A stretch of DNA of 64,000 nucleotides from an uncultured Aquimarina sp. (GTDB taxonomy: Bacteria > Bacteroidota > Bacteroidia > Flavobacteriales > Flavobacteriaceae). Every line of letters starts with the position of its first letter. Position 1 is the first letter of the stretch. The notes under the pieces were generated by a model. It was not told the DNA's origin and did not search any database. It saw only the letters and a list, made by a program, of their open reading frames with translations. Both the position numbers and the translations under genes were made by a program. The stretch is taken from contig CANMLW010000009.1 in the NCBI GenBank assembly GCA_947498705.1, positions 124,001 to 188,000 of the forward strand. Reading direction: 5' to 3'. Below are positions 33,430 through 41,551 of this stretch, piece by piece.

Positions 33430-35559
33430 CTAACGTATCAATGAAAAATGCCCAACAATTCTTTTAGGGTTATTATTATCTAGATATTCTAGCGTAAACC
33501 AGTACTCTGAGGAAGGCATTTGTTTACCACTATAAAATCCATCCCAACCACTTTGATTAGGGATTAATTGTGTTAAAAGTTTTCCGTATCGATCAAAAAT
33601 ATAAAGCCTGGATTCTACTGTTAATAATGTATTTGTGGTGTCTGTTATATGCCAGGTATCGTGAAACCCATCTCCGTTAGGAGTGAAATACTCTGGGATA
33701 ATAAGTTGATCATTAGGTGTGTTTGGGTTATTTGGATTATTAGGGTCATCCTCCTTATCAGGAGAAACCTCTATACTTGAGATACAACCATTACGTTTTA
33801 TAAAAATAGTATGTGTTTCGGGTGTTACATTACCAAATCGAGTGCTATTTTGATAAACCCCATCAATATCATCTAGAGCATATTCGATGTTTCCTTCGGT
33901 ATCTGCGGGAGTAACGACAATATCGTTGCCTTGAAACGCTGCACGATCATCAAAGGAATCAGGGTCTTGGTCAAAAATTATAGTTTCTGTCAATACAGAT
34001 GTTATCATCTCTTTGGTATCGGGATTGGTTTGTGTTATAGTTGCTTGAATGGTATAGTTACCTGCCATTGTAAAATCATAATTACCGAAAATATCTGTAG
34101 ATGAAAAAAGTATGCTACTATTTGTATCTAAAATTTCCCAGGCAACGGTATCGACACTTAAACTTAAACCAAAACCCGTTGTTTCATCCAAACAAGCTTG
34201 ATCAATAATTATCTCTGGTGTTTCTACACAACAACCACCCACCATAGAATATGCATTGATTCTAAGGCTACCGTCACCGGCGTTTGGTTTAACAAAAATA
34301 GGTTCATTAGAAAAGTGTTGTTTTACAGTTCTTAACAGAGCAAGCCAATCATATCGATAACTAATAGTCGTAGATGAAGAAGAAGGAGCTTTTCCTTTTA
34401 AAATATCAAAAGCATCTTCTAATGTAGTCATTATTTCTTGCTTTCTTGTAGTATTATTGGTATGAAAATGTTTGAACAAACCTCCTTTTCCTTGTATGGT
34501 AACCGTACCACCTTCTCCCATAAAAAAACGCTCTATGGTGTTCCAATCAATTTGATGATCCCAAAGAGGAATCGAAGTGTTGGTCATTGCTTCTTGTGAT
34601 CGAGCTACTATAGATTCTATGACCTCTGTTATATGTTTTCTGTAGAAACTATTTCCTTGAGGGAGTAAATCCCTGGCAGTAGGATTTGTATGTGTTGCTT
34701 CATAATTATCTTTATTCATAGTTTCTGCAATAGGATCTGCAGAAAATACACCTAGGTTATAAGTAACTGTCATTGCAGCCAATGTATAGTACCTATCCGC
34801 TGGGTTGTCAATTACTTTATGCCAACATAAATCTTTGGCATAACTAAACCAGTTATATACATTAAAAAAATTACCAACCGACATGATATATCCATTCACA
34901 ACTGTGGCTTTGTCTAATGTGACGGGATCTACCGGATCTAAACCAATATAATCATTCATAAAATCCAAAGGGGTAATTCCAGAAGTAGCAATATCTTGAG
35001 CATTTTCTAATAGTGTCTGATATTCTGGATAAAAAGTAGGGTAAGATATTGCCCGATCTACTCCTGTAAACAGTTCTACTTCAAAAGGTCCGTAGGCTCC
35101 TTCTGCATTTGTATTAAAAGGAGGACCTGCCAAAGGCGTTCCACTAAAAGTTTCTTTGGCACCTACTCCCATCATCCATTGCATATCAGCATTCATATAT
35201 TCTTGTCCCATGGCCAGAGTCATCCAATACAAAGCATTTGTACTGTTGGCAGCAATTGTAGTATTGGTGAGATTTACGGTAATGGGCACCCCATTATATG
35301 GGAACATAATTTGTGTTTCTCCTAACCAGGTATCTATAAAACCTGCAGAATATCTTCCACCTCTATATCCAAGGTCATCTATGTATCGATGATTAGAGTT
35401 GTAAAAATCTGGAGTTGTGATCAAATCAGATAGTTGTTGTAGCGTGATAGCAGGCTCGTCTACAGGCTTTTCTGATGTATTACATAATTCTCCTTGGGCA
35501 CTAAGGTTATAAAAAGATAAAAATATGCCTATGGCATAGATAGTGAATCTAATCTGCAT
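33430..35559 (-). CDS. T9SS type B secreted protein with possible lysozyme-like N-terminal region
   Basis: The 709-residue protein has a signal peptide (ending LSAQ). Residues about 100-330 are helical and include WMMGVGAKETFSG and, 18 residues later, EGAYGPFEVE. This pairing resembles the catalytic Glu and the GAxGLMQ block of lytic transglycosylases; E136 would be catalytic. Ig-like beta regions follow from about 430. The C-terminus is a gliding-motility-associated type B sorting domain (LIIPEYFTPNGDGFHDTWHI, YIFDRYGKLL, SSEYWFTLEY). Secretion by T9SS is well supported; the enzymatic role is inference. Confidence 0.8.
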   Translation of the reverse strand: MQIRFTIYAIGIFLSFYNLSAQGELCNTSEKPVDEPAITLQQLSDLITTPDFYNSNHRYIDDLGYRGGRYSAGFIDTWLGETQIMFPYNGVPITVNLTNTTIAANSTNALYWMTLAMGQEYMNADMQWMMGVGAKETFSGTPLAGPPFNTNAEGAYGPFEVELFTGVDRAISYPTFYPEYQTLLENAQDIATSGITPLDFMNDYIGLDPVDPVTLDKATVVNGYIMSVGNFFNVYNWFSYAKDLCWHKVIDNPADRYYTLAAMTVTYNLGVFSADPIAETMNKDNYEATHTNPTARDLLPQGNSFYRKHITEVIESIVARSQEAMTNTSIPLWDHQIDWNTIERFFMGEGGTVTIQGKGGLFKHFHTNNTTRKQEIMTTLEDAFDILKGKAPSSSSTTISYRYDWLALLRTVKQHFSNEPIFVKPNAGDGSLRINAYSMVGGCCVETPEIIIDQACLDETTGFGLSLSVDTVAWEILDTNSSILFSSTDIFGNYDFTMAGNYTIQATITQTNPDTKEMITSVLTETIIFDQDPDSFDDRAAFQGNDIVVTPADTEGNIEYALDDIDGVYQNSTRFGNVTPETHTIFIKRNGCISSIEVSPDKEDDPNNPNNPNTPNDQLIIPEYFTPNGDGFHDTWHITDTTNTLLTVESRLYIFDRYGKLLTQLIPNQSGWDGFYSGKQMPSSEYWFTLEYLDNNNPKRIVGHFSLIR

Positions 35560-36108
35560 GTTGTAAGTTGATAAATTTAGTTAGGTAGTAAGAACGAACG
35601 ATGAAGTATATTAGTATACAATGAAGATGGAATATGAAGAGTTTTTTGGAAGGAGAAATTTTATAAAATGAAATCAAAGCAACGAGAATTTCGATTTTTT
35701 TTAATTTTAAAAAGTTAAATAGTTAAGAAAAAGGGGAAAATACCCCATGTAAATTTTACGGATAAAGTTTATTTTTATTATGGCTTATACGTAATCACGA
35801 GTTAAATATGTGTTAAACATATTTTTTTAATATCTGTTTATTAGGTGTTTAAGTTGTTTTTGTGGTTTTGGATATTTTAATTTAAGATTATTTATTACTT
35901 GCAATTAGTACATTTATCAAACTCGTATATGACCAAAATTGTCTTACCAAAATTAATAGGCTAAATACGAGTATTCAAAACACATAACAAGCTATTGCTT
36001 TTGTTAGTGATTATTTAATTTTTTCAAGCAGAGAACATGTGGTTGGAATCGGCGAAGCCATGCTTTACAACGTAAAACTCATTTTTTTTAAGTCAAGAAT
36101 CTCGATCA
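35560..36108. other. Non-coding region between divergent genes
   Basis: No ORF above 20 residues looks real. It must hold promoters for the minus-strand type B protein and the plus-strand receptor. An inverted repeat, ACTCGTAT (35921-35928) with ATACGAGT (35965-35972), lies about 140 bp before the receptor start. Confidence 0.5.
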
Positions 36109-38502
36109 ATGAAATATTGTTACTTATTGGTATTATTACCTGTGCTATCTTTTTCTCAAATTCAAATTACCGGAACCGTAAAAAATGATATCGACAAATC
36201 AATAATAGAGTTCGCAAATGTATTACTTATGAATTCAGAAGAGGAGTATGTTACAGGTGGAATCACTGATGAAAATGGAAACTTTGAAATTGCAGTAGAT
36301 AAAGGAAATTATATAATTCAAGTAAGTTTTTTGGGATATGCCGATTGGAGTAAGAATATTACAGTAGGAAAAGATATGGATTTGGGCTTAATTTCATTGA
36401 CAAGAAAAGAGGATGAATTAGAACAGGTTACTATTACCGCCAAGAAAAAGATTTTTGAGAAAAAAGTAGATCGTTTGGTTTTCAACGTGGCAGAATCTCC
36501 TTCCTTAACAGGAGGAAATGCAATGGATGCTTTACAGATTGCCCCTAGAGTTAGAATAGAAGGAGATAAAATATCGATGATAGGAAAAGATAATATGAGA
36601 GTAATGATAGATGGTAAAATCCTTCAGATTACAGGAGATAACCTAAGTACATATCTTAATTCTATTGCTACCGATGACATCAAGAAAATAGAGATCATTA
36701 CGACGCCTCCTGCGATGTATAGCGCAGAGGGAAATAGTGGTTTGATTAATATCGTTTATAAAAAAGGAAGAAAGAATTCCTGGAACAGTACCGTAAGAGG
36801 AGTATATAGACAGTATACATTTCCAATGGGAGGGTTAGGGTTTAATTTTAACTATAATAAAAATAAATTATCGATAGCAAATAATTTGTCTTTTACGCAT
36901 GGCTCTAAAGTAATAACAGATGCGAGTACTGTTTTTTATGAAAATCAAACATGGGCTAGTAATGCTCCCAGAAGAGTATTTTACAAGCCAGTATTAAGCG
37001 GTAAAATTTCTTTAGATTACCAATTGAGTAAGTCAGTATCTATAGGAACGCAATATCTAGGAGAGTACAATAAACTTAGAATAACAGAAAGAGATGATAC
37101 AAGAATCATTAATACTGCCAGTCAAGCTATAGATTCGTTAGTGAAGACAACAGCAAATTCTTTAGACGAGTCACCATCACATTCGTTTAATACCTATGCA
37201 GAATTTAGACTGGATTCATTAAGCAAAACAATCAAACTCAATTTTGATTATTTTACCTATCAAAATGATAAAGAAAGGAATTATACATCAGGAAATTATA
37301 CGGCATCTAATAATTTATTAGCAGATAGTTTTAATGCAGGTCATAATTTTGGGAATCAAAAAATTCAAAATTATTCAGGAAAAATAGATGTGGTTTTACC
37401 CTTAAAAAAAGTAGATCTTAATTTTGGTAGTAGAGTCTCACTAACAAAAACAGATAATGATATTAGATTTTATAATTTAACTTCGGGCGTGGCTATTTTG
37501 GATTCGAATCAGAGCAACCAATTCGATTTTGAAGAAAATACCCAAGCGATCTATTTTTCGGCAAGTAAGAGTTTTGGAGAACAATGGGAAGCACAAGTTG
37601 GGTTGCGTTATGAGAATACACAAACGACAGGGATATCTGTACAATTAAATCAGAAAAATGAGAATGACTATGATAGAATATTTCCTACCGTATATGTCTC
37701 ATATACCCCCAACGATAAAAATAATGTATCACTAAGTTATAGTAGTAGGATAAGAAGACCATCTTTCGAGTTTTTAAACCCTTTTAGAATTATAGAAAAC
37801 CAATATATGTTTGTAGAAGGTAATCCTTTTTTAGAACCATCTTTTTCTGATAATGTAGAGTTGTCACATACCTATGCTGGTAAATGGGTAAATGGGGTGT
37901 ATTACTCTAAAACAACTAATGGGTTTAGCCAGGTTTTACTGTCTGATCCGAATACAAACATTCAACAAATTATACCTCTTAATTACTATGATTCACATTC
38001 ATATGGATTTATGGATTCTTATTCTTTTTCTCCATTTTCGTGGTGGGACAGCTATACATCTCTAGATGTGTTTTACTCTAATAGTTCTTCTCGTTTAGCT
38101 AATGTAGGTATTAATGAATGGGAATTGGGAGCATATTTTTCGACGAACAATACTTGGACACTGAATAAAAATAAGACAGTTTTTCTAAGCACAAACTTTG
38201 CATTGCTTTTCCCCACGTCAGGACAATTGTTTTCTACAAAACAGAATAATAGTTTGGATATCGCATTGAAGTTTTCGCTAATGGATAAAAAACTACAAAT
38301 AGCTCTGTCCGGAAATGATGTTTTTAGTAGTTATAGACCTCAATACAAAGAGGTAACCAATGGCATAAATATAGAATACAATAACTACTATGATAATAGA
38401 AATTTTAGATTTTCTATGTCTTATAAATTTGGGAACTCTAAAATAAGAACCAAGAGAAGAAAATTTGGTAATCAAGCAGAGAAAAGAAGGGTGTCCAATT
38501 GA
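36109..38502 (+). CDS. TonB-dependent-receptor-like outer-membrane protein (OMP_b-brl type)
   Basis: The 797-residue protein has a signal peptide (ending SFSQ), a carboxypeptidase-like regulatory domain at about 20-100 (IQITGTVKNDIDKSIIEFAN) and a plug-like domain at about 125-220 (MDALQIAPRVRIEGDKISMI). A long outer-membrane barrel follows (LSYSSRIRRPSFEFLNPFRI, LSNTYAG-like strands) to a Lys/Arg-rich end. There is no SusD partner. It directly precedes the lanthipeptide cluster on the same strand with a 465-bp gap, so it may or may not be functionally linked. Confidence 0.88.
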   Translation: MKYCYLLVLLPVLSFSQIQITGTVKNDIDKSIIEFANVLLMNSEEEYVTGGITDENGNFEIAVDKGNYIIQVSFLGYADWSKNITVGKDMDLGLISLTRKEDELEQVTITAKKKIFEKKVDRLVFNVAESPSLTGGNAMDALQIAPRVRIEGDKISMIGKDNMRVMIDGKILQITGDNLSTYLNSIATDDIKKIEIITTPPAMYSAEGNSGLINIVYKKGRKNSWNSTVRGVYRQYTFPMGGLGFNFNYNKNKLSIANNLSFTHGSKVITDASTVFYENQTWASNAPRRVFYKPVLSGKISLDYQLSKSVSIGTQYLGEYNKLRITERDDTRIINTASQAIDSLVKTTANSLDESPSHSFNTYAEFRLDSLSKTIKLNFDYFTYQNDKERNYTSGNYTASNNLLADSFNAGHNFGNQKIQNYSGKIDVVLPLKKVDLNFGSRVSLTKTDNDIRFYNLTSGVAILDSNQSNQFDFEENTQAIYFSASKSFGEQWEAQVGLRYENTQTTGISVQLNQKNENDYDRIFPTVYVSYTPNDKNNVSLSYSSRIRRPSFEFLNPFRIIENQYMFVEGNPFLEPSFSDNVELSHTYAGKWVNGVYYSKTTNGFSQVLLSDPNTNIQQIIPLNYYDSHSYGFMDSYSFSPFSWWDSYTSLDVFYSNSSSRLANVGINEWELGAYFSTNNTWTLNKNKTVFLSTNFALLFPTSGQLFSTKQNNSLDIALKFSLMDKKLQIALSGNDVFSSYRPQYKEVTNGINIEYNNYYDNRNFRFSMSYKFGNSKIRTKRRKFGNQAEKRRVSN

Positions 38503-38967
38503 TACTGCCAGTATTATAAACGTTTTTAAAATGAATGCCTCTCAAATATAGGGTTTAATACTGGTTACTTTTTTCTTATACAATAAATATTCAATTAGCA
38601 CATAGTATAATTTACTATCAATAATAAATTACGATTTAATAAACTCTAAGAACTGTTTCACAACATTTTTGATAGTTGTTGTTTAATTCAAACAGTCTAT
38701 ATCTATTCTTTTTCTATTAAGAACACTAATAGAGGAAAATCTTTTATATCTAATCATCCATGCTTTTTCATTTCTGATAATAAGAAACGGGAGTAGCAAA
38801 CACACCGTGTACCCAAAATTTAAAAAATAGTACAGGTTTATTCGCCATTTCAGAATATAACCAAATCATATTCAGAATAATACTAAAGAGACTTGCAAGT
38901 GGGTCCTATTAAGAGTTTTATGACCATAAACTATAACTCAATCATTAATCATTTTAACATTTTAAAA
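38503..38967. other. Upstream region of the lanthipeptide cluster
   Basis: No gene is seen. A small hairpin CTATTA/TAATAG (38716-38734) and direct repeats TTCAGAATA (38849-38857 and 38871-38879) are present. I could not identify an exact TAnnTTTG element, so the transcript start is unknown. Confidence 0.5.
38849..38879 (+). promoter_or_regulatory. Direct repeat upstream of the precursor genes
   Basis: TTCAGAATA is repeated with a 22-bp period (38849 and 38871), about 90 bp before the first precursor ATG. The period is close to two helical turns, as expected for a dimeric regulator. Confidence 0.4.
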
Positions 38968-39153
38968 ATGAAAAAAATCAAATTAAAAAAAGGGTTGGCC
39001 TTTAACAAAGAAGCCATTAGTAAACTAAATGATGATCAATTGTCACAGGTAAAAGGTGGTGGAATTTTTGGAGGAGGAAGCTCTAAAGGAGATTCTTGTT
39101 CTTGTTGCCATCACTCATGCAACACAAAAATTGCAGATGCAGGGAACCCATAA
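38968..39153 (+). CDS. Lanthipeptide precursor 1
   Basis: The start is ATG 38968, in line with its paralogues, giving 61 residues. The leader MKKIKLKKGLAFNKEAISKL runs on to NDDQLSQVKGG, a double-glycine cleavage site at residues 30-31. The core carries GDSCSCCHHSC with Cys at 44, 46, 47 and 51 and six Ser/Thr (38, 39, 43, 45, 50, 53) that LanB could dehydrate. It ends KIADAGNP. A longer in-frame start 75 bp upstream would add an unrelated N-terminus and is rejected. Confidence 0.9.
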   Translation: MKKIKLKKGLAFNKEAISKLNDDQLSQVKGGGIFGGGSSKGDSCSCCHHSCNTKIADAGNP

Positions 39154-39179
39154 TTTAATAATCTTAAACTTTTAAAATC

Positions 39180-39371
39180 ATGAAAAAAATCAAATTAAAA
39201 AAAGGGCTAGCCTTTAACAAAGAGGCGATTAGCAAGCTAAATGATGATCAGTTATCTCTAGTAAAAGGAGGAGGAGCCCTTGGATTAGGAGGAGCTAGCT
39301 CTAAAGGGGATTCTTGTTCTTGTTGTCACCACTCATGCAATTCAAAAATTGCAGACGTAGGGAACGCATAA
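39180..39371 (+). CDS. Lanthipeptide precursor 2
   Basis: The 63-residue paralogue of precursor 1 has the same leader (LSLVKGGG at the cleavage site). Its core spacer is two residues longer (ALGLGGASSK), followed by GDSCSCCHHSCNSKIADVGNA with Cys at 46, 48, 49 and 53. It lies 26 bp after precursor 1 and should be co-expressed and processed by the same enzymes. Confidence 0.9.
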   Translation: MKKIKLKKGLAFNKEAISKLNDDQLSLVKGGGALGLGGASSKGDSCSCCHHSCNSKIADVGNA

Positions 39372-39397
39372 ATTAATAATCTTAAACTCTTAAAATC

Positions 39398-39565
39398 ATG
39401 AAAAAAATCAAATTAAATAAAGGATTGGCTTTTAATAAAGAAGCCATTAGCAAACTAAATGATGATCAACTATCACAAGTAAAAGGTGGTGGAATATTTG
39501 GAGGAGGAAGCTCTAAAGGAGATTCTTGCTCTTGTTGCCACCGCTCTTGTAATAGTAAGGTCTAA
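39398..39565 (+). CDS. Lanthipeptide precursor 3
   Basis: This 55-residue gene starts at ATG 39398 (MKKIKLNKGLAFNKEAISKL, then NDDQLSQVKGGG) and ends in TAA. The core is IFGGGSSKGDSCSCCHRSCN followed by SKV: the second His of the HH pair is Arg, and the tail is six residues shorter than in copies 1 and 2. Leader, cleavage site and four Cys are intact, so it should be functional. Confidence 0.88.
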   Translation: MKKIKLNKGLAFNKEAISKLNDDQLSQVKGGGIFGGGSSKGDSCSCCHRSCNSKV

Positions 39566-39600
39566 GAATAACCTTAGTTAATAATTTAGATCATTTAAAA

Positions 39601-39786
39601 ATGAAAAAAATTCAATTAAAAAAAGGTTTAGACTTTAATAAAGAAGCCATTAGTAAATTAAACAAAGATCAACTGTCACATTTAAAGGGTGGAGGTGATC
39701 TTGGTACAAGTACTAGAGGTGATTCTTGCTCCTGTCTTCATCATACGTGTGGTGGAACCAGGATTACAGAGATTGGTCAAGCCTAA
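39601..39786 (+). CDS. Lanthipeptide precursor 4 (divergent core)
   Basis: The 61-residue copy has leader changes (KKIQLKKGLDFNKEA, NKDQLSHLKGGG). The core reads DLGTSTRGDSCSCLHHTCGG then TRITEIGQA. The third Cys of the CSCC block is Leu, leaving three Cys (43, 45, 50), while more Thr residues are present. The ring pattern should therefore differ from the other copies. Confidence 0.88.
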   Translation: MKKIQLKKGLDFNKEAISKLNKDQLSHLKGGGDLGTSTRGDSCSCLHHTCGGTRITEIGQA

Positions 39787-39811
39787 TTACTAAATCTAAA
39801 ATTTTTAAAAG

Positions 39812-39979
39812 ATGAAAAAAATCAAGTTAAATAAAGGATTGGCTTTTAATAAAGAAGCCATTAGTAAATTAAATGATGATCAATTGTCACAAGTAAAAGG
39901 TGGTGGAATATTTGGAGGAGGAAGCTCTAGAGGAGATTCTTGTTCTTGTTGCCATCAATCTTGTAACAAGAAAATATGA
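39812..39979 (+). CDS. Lanthipeptide precursor 5
   Basis: The 55-residue gene runs from ATG 39812 to TGA. Leader and cleavage site match precursor 3 (NDDQLSQVKGGG). The core is IFGGGSSRGDSCSCCHQSCN followed by KKI. The second His of the pair is Gln. It keeps four Cys and the short tail. Confidence 0.88.
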   Translation: MKKIKLNKGLAFNKEAISKLNDDQLSQVKGGGIFGGGSSRGDSCSCCHQSCNKKI

Positions 39980-40004
39980 TAATTGATTTATCAATCATTT
40001 AATT

Positions 40005-40176
40005 ATGAAAAAAATCAAATAAAGGGTTATCCTTTACTAAAGAGATTATTAGCAAATTAAATGAAGATCAATTGTCTTATTTAAAAGGAGGTGGCGCCAA
40101 AGGATGTACAGGTAGTTCTTCGAAAACCGATAACTGCTCTTGTCGTCATCATTCTTGTGTAGAAACCATTAATTAA
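40005..40176 (+). pseudogene. Lanthipeptide precursor 6, frameshifted in the leader
   Basis: The ATG at 40005 is followed by AAA AAA ATC AAA TAA, a stop after five codons. In the +1 frame the homologous sequence continues: KGLSFTKEIISKLNEDQLSY, LKGGG, then a core with CTGSSSKTDNCSCRHHSC and ETIN, ending at 40176. Compared with copies 3 and 5 (AAATTAAATAAAGG) it lacks 5 nt (AAATAAAGG), likely lost between the AAAT repeats. The core stays open and conserved. Slippage on the A7 run after the ATG (40008-40014) could restore the frame; otherwise it is a recent pseudogene. Confidence 0.8.
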
Positions 40177-40206
40177 TCAATTAATTGATAATTAAAGTTT
40201 TTTGAT

Positions 40207-40241
40207 AAGAACAAGAGAGGGACATCTTCTCTTGTTCTTTT
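40207..40241 (+). terminator. Intrinsic terminator or attenuator between precursors and enzymes
   Basis: AAGAACAAGAGA (40207-40218) and TCTCTTGTTCTT (40228-40239) form a 12-bp perfect stem followed by TT. The LanC1 gene begins 130 bp later with no clear promoter in between. Partial read-through would give many precursor transcripts and few enzyme transcripts. Confidence 0.8.
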
Positions 40242-40371
40242 ACCCTTCTTTTTATGAATAAAGTTTCATGACGCAATAATAAAAAATAGAGGCAATTAAT
40301 ACATATATAACAATGCCCTCATTTTTACCATAAAGCATAAATTTTAAAATATAATGTAACCGTATAAAAGC

Positions 40372-41550
40372 ATGCGTAAGACACAAATTTCAGCTATAGA
40401 ACAAGCATTAGTTCAAAATCAAAACTTTTTGAATGTCAAAGGTGTAAATCTAGGCGTTACTGGTGGGACCTTAGGTCTTTCCTTATTCTATTATTACTAC
40501 TACCTATATACAAATGAAGAAAAGTATATCGATAAAATTATGTTTCACCTCAATAAAGCTTTTGAGGGCATAAATTCTGATTATCAAGGGTATTTTATTG
40601 CTTTGGATATGATAGAAATTGTACAGTTTCTATATTTTATTAAAGACAAAGAGTTGATTGATGATGATATTAATGAATATTGCCAAGGTTTTGATGAGTG
40701 GATCTATAAATTTCTCGATATAAAAGTAAAAGAGAAAGAATTAGACCCTTACGGAGGTATCATCAAAGTAGGCACTTATTTCTTAGAAAGGAGTAAAGAT
40801 ATAGAAGTAACCCATATTATAGACAATATTTTAACTCTTATAGAAGAGTGGGCAACTACAGATGGATTAAAAAAAGAGGAAATTAGTTTTAACTATAATT
40901 TTCTAGATAAAAAATGTAAAGAAGTAGGTAAAGGGCATGGTGTTGCTGGGATAGTTTTTTTCTTGCTTCAAGTACATGAAAAAGGTTTTTTTAAAGACCG
41001 GTGTAAAAAAATAATAACCCCTGCCATTCAGTTTTTATTGAATCGAAAACTTACCAAAGGCACCAATCTATTTCCTTATAACTCGGATAGTACCATGACT
41101 TACGAATATAGCAATTTAAGCTATGGAGATATGGGGATAGGATATACATTATATCACGCCGGAAGAATACTTAACAATGAAACATATAGCACTCAGGGAA
41201 TAGAAACAATGCTCAATTTGTCAACATTTAGAGATGACAAAGAAGAAAAAATTTACGATGCAAATTTGATTTATGGTGCAGCAGGTATTTACTCTTTATT
41301 TCGATTATTTGAAGAATATCATCCCAATAAAGCGTTTACGCAAGCAAGCGAATATTGGTTAGACAGAGTCATGGCATTTGGAACTAAGAACACAAAATGG
41401 GCAGGTTATAAAACCTTTTATAACGGAGAACAAAATGAATTACAACTGTGTTTTGATCAGGGGATATGTGGGATAGGCATCACCTTGATTTGTAAAGAGC
41501 TTAATATACTACCCGATTATCTAAATTTTGTGAATTACAATTTTATTTAA
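40372..41550 (+). CDS. LanC-like protein lacking the zinc ligands
   Basis: The 392-residue protein has the LanC double alpha-barrel pattern: GVTGGTLGLSLFYYYYYLYT at the start, GKGHGVAGIVFFLLQVHEKG with the conserved HG motif, and CFDQGICGIGITLICKELNI at the end. In LanC, zinc is held by Cys (in WCxG) and by Cys-His (in CHG). Here the first site reads LSYGD (Ser250 for Cys) and the second LIYGAAG (Ile300, Tyr301 for Cys-His). All three ligands are lost, so cyclase activity is not expected. A scaffold or peptide-binding role beside LanC2 is likely. Confidence 0.85.
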   Translation: MRKTQISAIEQALVQNQNFLNVKGVNLGVTGGTLGLSLFYYYYYLYTNEEKYIDKIMFHLNKAFEGINSDYQGYFIALDMIEIVQFLYFIKDKELIDDDINEYCQGFDEWIYKFLDIKVKEKELDPYGGIIKVGTYFLERSKDIEVTHIIDNILTLIEEWATTDGLKKEEISFNYNFLDKKCKEVGKGHGVAGIVFFLLQVHEKGFFKDRCKKIITPAIQFLLNRKLTKGTNLFPYNSDSTMTYEYSNLSYGDMGIGYTLYHAGRILNNETYSTQGIETMLNLSTFRDDKEEKIYDANLIYGAAGIYSLFRLFEEYHPNKAFTQASEYWLDRVMAFGTKNTKWAGYKTFYNGEQNELQLCFDQGICGIGITLICKELNILPDYLNFVNYNFI

Positions 41551-41551
41551 A

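Larger units (their letters stand above)
38968..40176 (+). repeat. Tandem array of six precursor gene copies
   Basis: The copies are about 195-220 bp apart and share nearly identical leader DNA, for example ATGAAAAAAATCAAATTAAA. They also share similar 20-30 nt AT-rich spacers before each ATG (such as AATCTTAAACT). Copies 1, 2, 3 and 5 are closest; copies 4 and 6 are more divergent. The pattern shows repeated duplication and divergence of the core. Confidence 0.9.

Noticed and set aside
38893..38967. Longer N-terminus for lanthipeptide precursor 1
   Set aside because: The extra 25 residues have no counterpart in the other five copies, which all begin MKKI(K/Q).
38968..40176. The repeat array as a CRISPR or microsatellite
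   Set aside because: The units are full coding sequences with conserved leaders, GG sites and cores, each with its own start and stop.
40289..40320. GAGGCA/TGCCCTC hairpin as a second terminator before LanC1
   Set aside because: The stem is short, with a bulge; the strong hairpin at 40207 explains termination better.
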